From: Desulfurispora thermophila DSM 16022
GTDB taxonomy: Bacteria > Bacillota > Desulfotomaculia > Desulfotomaculales > Desulfurisporaceae
Length of the DNA: 64,000 bases
Direction of reading: 5' to 3'
NCBI RefSeq assembly: GCF_000376385.1
Contig: NZ_AQWN01000003.1
Span: 1 to 64,000 of the forward strand
In this document: one piece after another, positions 63,102 to 64,000 of the stretch
Position numbering within the stretch: position 1 is the stretch's first letter
Layout of the letters: each line of letters starts with the position of its first letter
Made by a program: the position numbers and the translations under genes
Notes under the pieces: generated by a model
What the model saw: only the letters and a program-made list of their open reading frames with translations
What the model was told of the DNA's origin: nothing
Databases searched by the model: none

Positions 63102-63770
63102 TCAACTCCTCCTGCCGTATACCGGGTGCGCGGGCCAGATGAGCTGGCAGAAATGGAACAGGATCTTTGCTGTGAAGCCCCAGATGAAATATTTTTGGTA
63201 TGTAAAGTAATACATGGGGAAGGAAGCCCTTTTTTGCCAGCCGGCTTGATATGTGCTGGGAATGCGGTCAAAAGGGAAGTCGGCTGCATAGCGGGTGGCC
63301 ACCTCAAACTCGGAAATACCGGGCGGGTTATCCGCCAGGAACTGCAGGGGCACGGTGAAGATTTCGGCTACTTCCTGGCTGCTGGGAGTGAACTCTGCGG
63401 TGTTAATTATCCCCACAAAGGGATGAATGAGCATCCCGTAGGGTATGACCAGCCGGCCCATTTCCCCCAGGATTTCTATTTGATCCGGCTCAATGCCCAG
63501 CTCTTCACAGGTTTCCCGCCGGGCGGTGAGCATGGGCAACTCCCCGGCTTCCATGCGGCCGCCGGGGAAACATATCTCGCCGGGCTGGCGGCTTAAGTCC
63601 CGGGCGCGCACCTCGAAAAGCACGGCCGGCGCACCGGTGCTATCCGGCAGCAGGGGCAGCAGCACGGCAGCGCGGTAGTACATCTCCTCGTCTATGAGCA
63701 ACTTGCCGGCGTTTTCCCCGGCCGGGGATAAACGGTTTTGCAGGCGGGTAAGCAGATCTTTCCAGAGCAT
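63102..63770 (-). CDS. Nudix hydrolase, CoA pyrophosphatase type
   Basis: 222 residues. Nudix box at about 71-93 (GRMEAGELPMLTARRETCEELGI) directly after the CoA-ase motif SRQPGEICFPGG. Later residues (MLIHPFVGII, EVAEIFTVPLQFL, YQAGWQ) also fit the NudL/YeaB group. It likely cleaves CoA or acyl-CoA to phosphopantetheine and ADP. The C-terminal 20 residues are variable. Confidence 0.9.
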   Translation of the reverse strand: MLWKDLLTRLQNRLSPAGENAGKLLIDEEMYYRAAVLLPLLPDSTGAPAVLFEVRARDLSRQPGEICFPGGRMEAGELPMLTARRETCEELGIEPDQIEILGEMGRLVIPYGMLIHPFVGIINTAEFTPSSQEVAEIFTVPLQFLADNPPGISEFEVATRYAADFPFDRIPSTYQAGWQKRASFPMYYFTYQKYFIWGFTAKILFHFCQLIWPAHPVYGRRS

Positions 63771-63865
63771 AAAATAATTCTCCTAAAAATATTGTAAGCT
63801 TAGATTATTTTATTATAGCATGTATGGTAGTTAATGATGGTGGTTTTTTGGGGAGAGTGATATTG

Positions 63866-64000
63866 TTGCAACCGGTTATTTTTGCTGCTGCGGGTTGCAA
63901 ATCCTGGCAGCGGGCCCTGGAGATTCACGCCCGGGGTGTGCCGGTGGCCTTTGCCACCATGGACGGGCAGGCGGTGCAGGCGGCGCTGGGCCTATCCCGC
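63866..64000 (+). CDS. Start of an unidentified gene (cut by window edge)
   Basis: An open frame runs to the end of the window. GGGGAG precedes TTG 63866 by about 9 bases (TTG 63863 and GTG 63857 are also in frame). It reads LQPVIFAAAGCKSWQRALE, then IHARGVPVAFATMDGQAVQAALGLSR. Codon use matches neighbours. Too short to identify. Confidence 0.5.
   Translation, partial: MQPVIFAAAGCKSWQRALEIHARGVPVAFATMDGQAVQAALGLSR

Overview
The window reads as chromosome of a spore-forming, low-to-mid GC Firmicute of the Desulfotomaculum/Peptococcaceae kind. This is inferred from gene content and frequent TTG/GTG starts with strong GGAGG sites; no 16S gene is present. Spore markers are cotJABC, an alpha/beta-type SASP, a SleB/LysM hydrolase, a YqhV-like protein and phosphosulfolactate synthase. 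Lysine/DAP synthesis uses dapF plus the LL-diaminopimelate aminotransferase dapL.

Layout. 1-0.85 kb: 3' end of an IS1182-type transposase. 0.87-12 kb: cotJABC, a glucan phosphorylase, a thiolase/hydroxyacyl-CoA dehydrogenase operon with a stand-alone AMP-binding C-terminal domain gene, vanZ-like, lspA-rluD, a DUF441 protein, comA and an MFS exporter. 12.3-17.3 kb: small conserved proteins, an SLH protein, a ROK kinase and a HTH-TM-CapA fusion. 17.4-19.9 kb: an eroded integrative element at tRNA-Arg(UCU), with three copies of the tRNA 3' half, a thioesterase, an XRE-hicB-hicA operon and a catalytically broken integrase remnant. 20-34 kb: KtrAB potassium uptake, a c-di-AMP riboswitch ahead of a cell-wall hydrolase, a GH15 glucoamylase, a DUF815-like ATPase, an SLH phosphodiester glycosidase and type 2 IPP isomerase. 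34-36.6 kb: a cobalamin riboswitch with terminator ahead of cobT, and an arsR-arsM pair with two matching operator palindromes.

36.6-48.8 kb is the pyrimidine operon pyrR-pyrB-pyrC-carA-carB-pyrK-pyrD-pyrF, with pyrE separated. It has PyrR attenuators ahead of pyrR and pyrB. pyrF is bracketed by two direct copies of a 206-bp foldback element whose paired arms show compensatory base changes; a third, partial, inverted copy lies upstream of dapL. The rest holds rqcH, a CBS-GGDEF operon, a calcium-type P-ATPase, the dapF-dapL-aminotransferase cluster, the conserved yicC-remA-gmk-rpoZ-coaBC cluster, a CGGC-domain protein, a Nudix hydrolase and the start of an unidentified gene.

Most of the window is ordinary core chromosome. 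The parts most worth a second look are the covarying 206-bp element, the tRNA-Arg attachment-site pile-up, the HTH-TM-CapA fusion, the isolated AMP-binding C-terminal domain gene and several short proteins.
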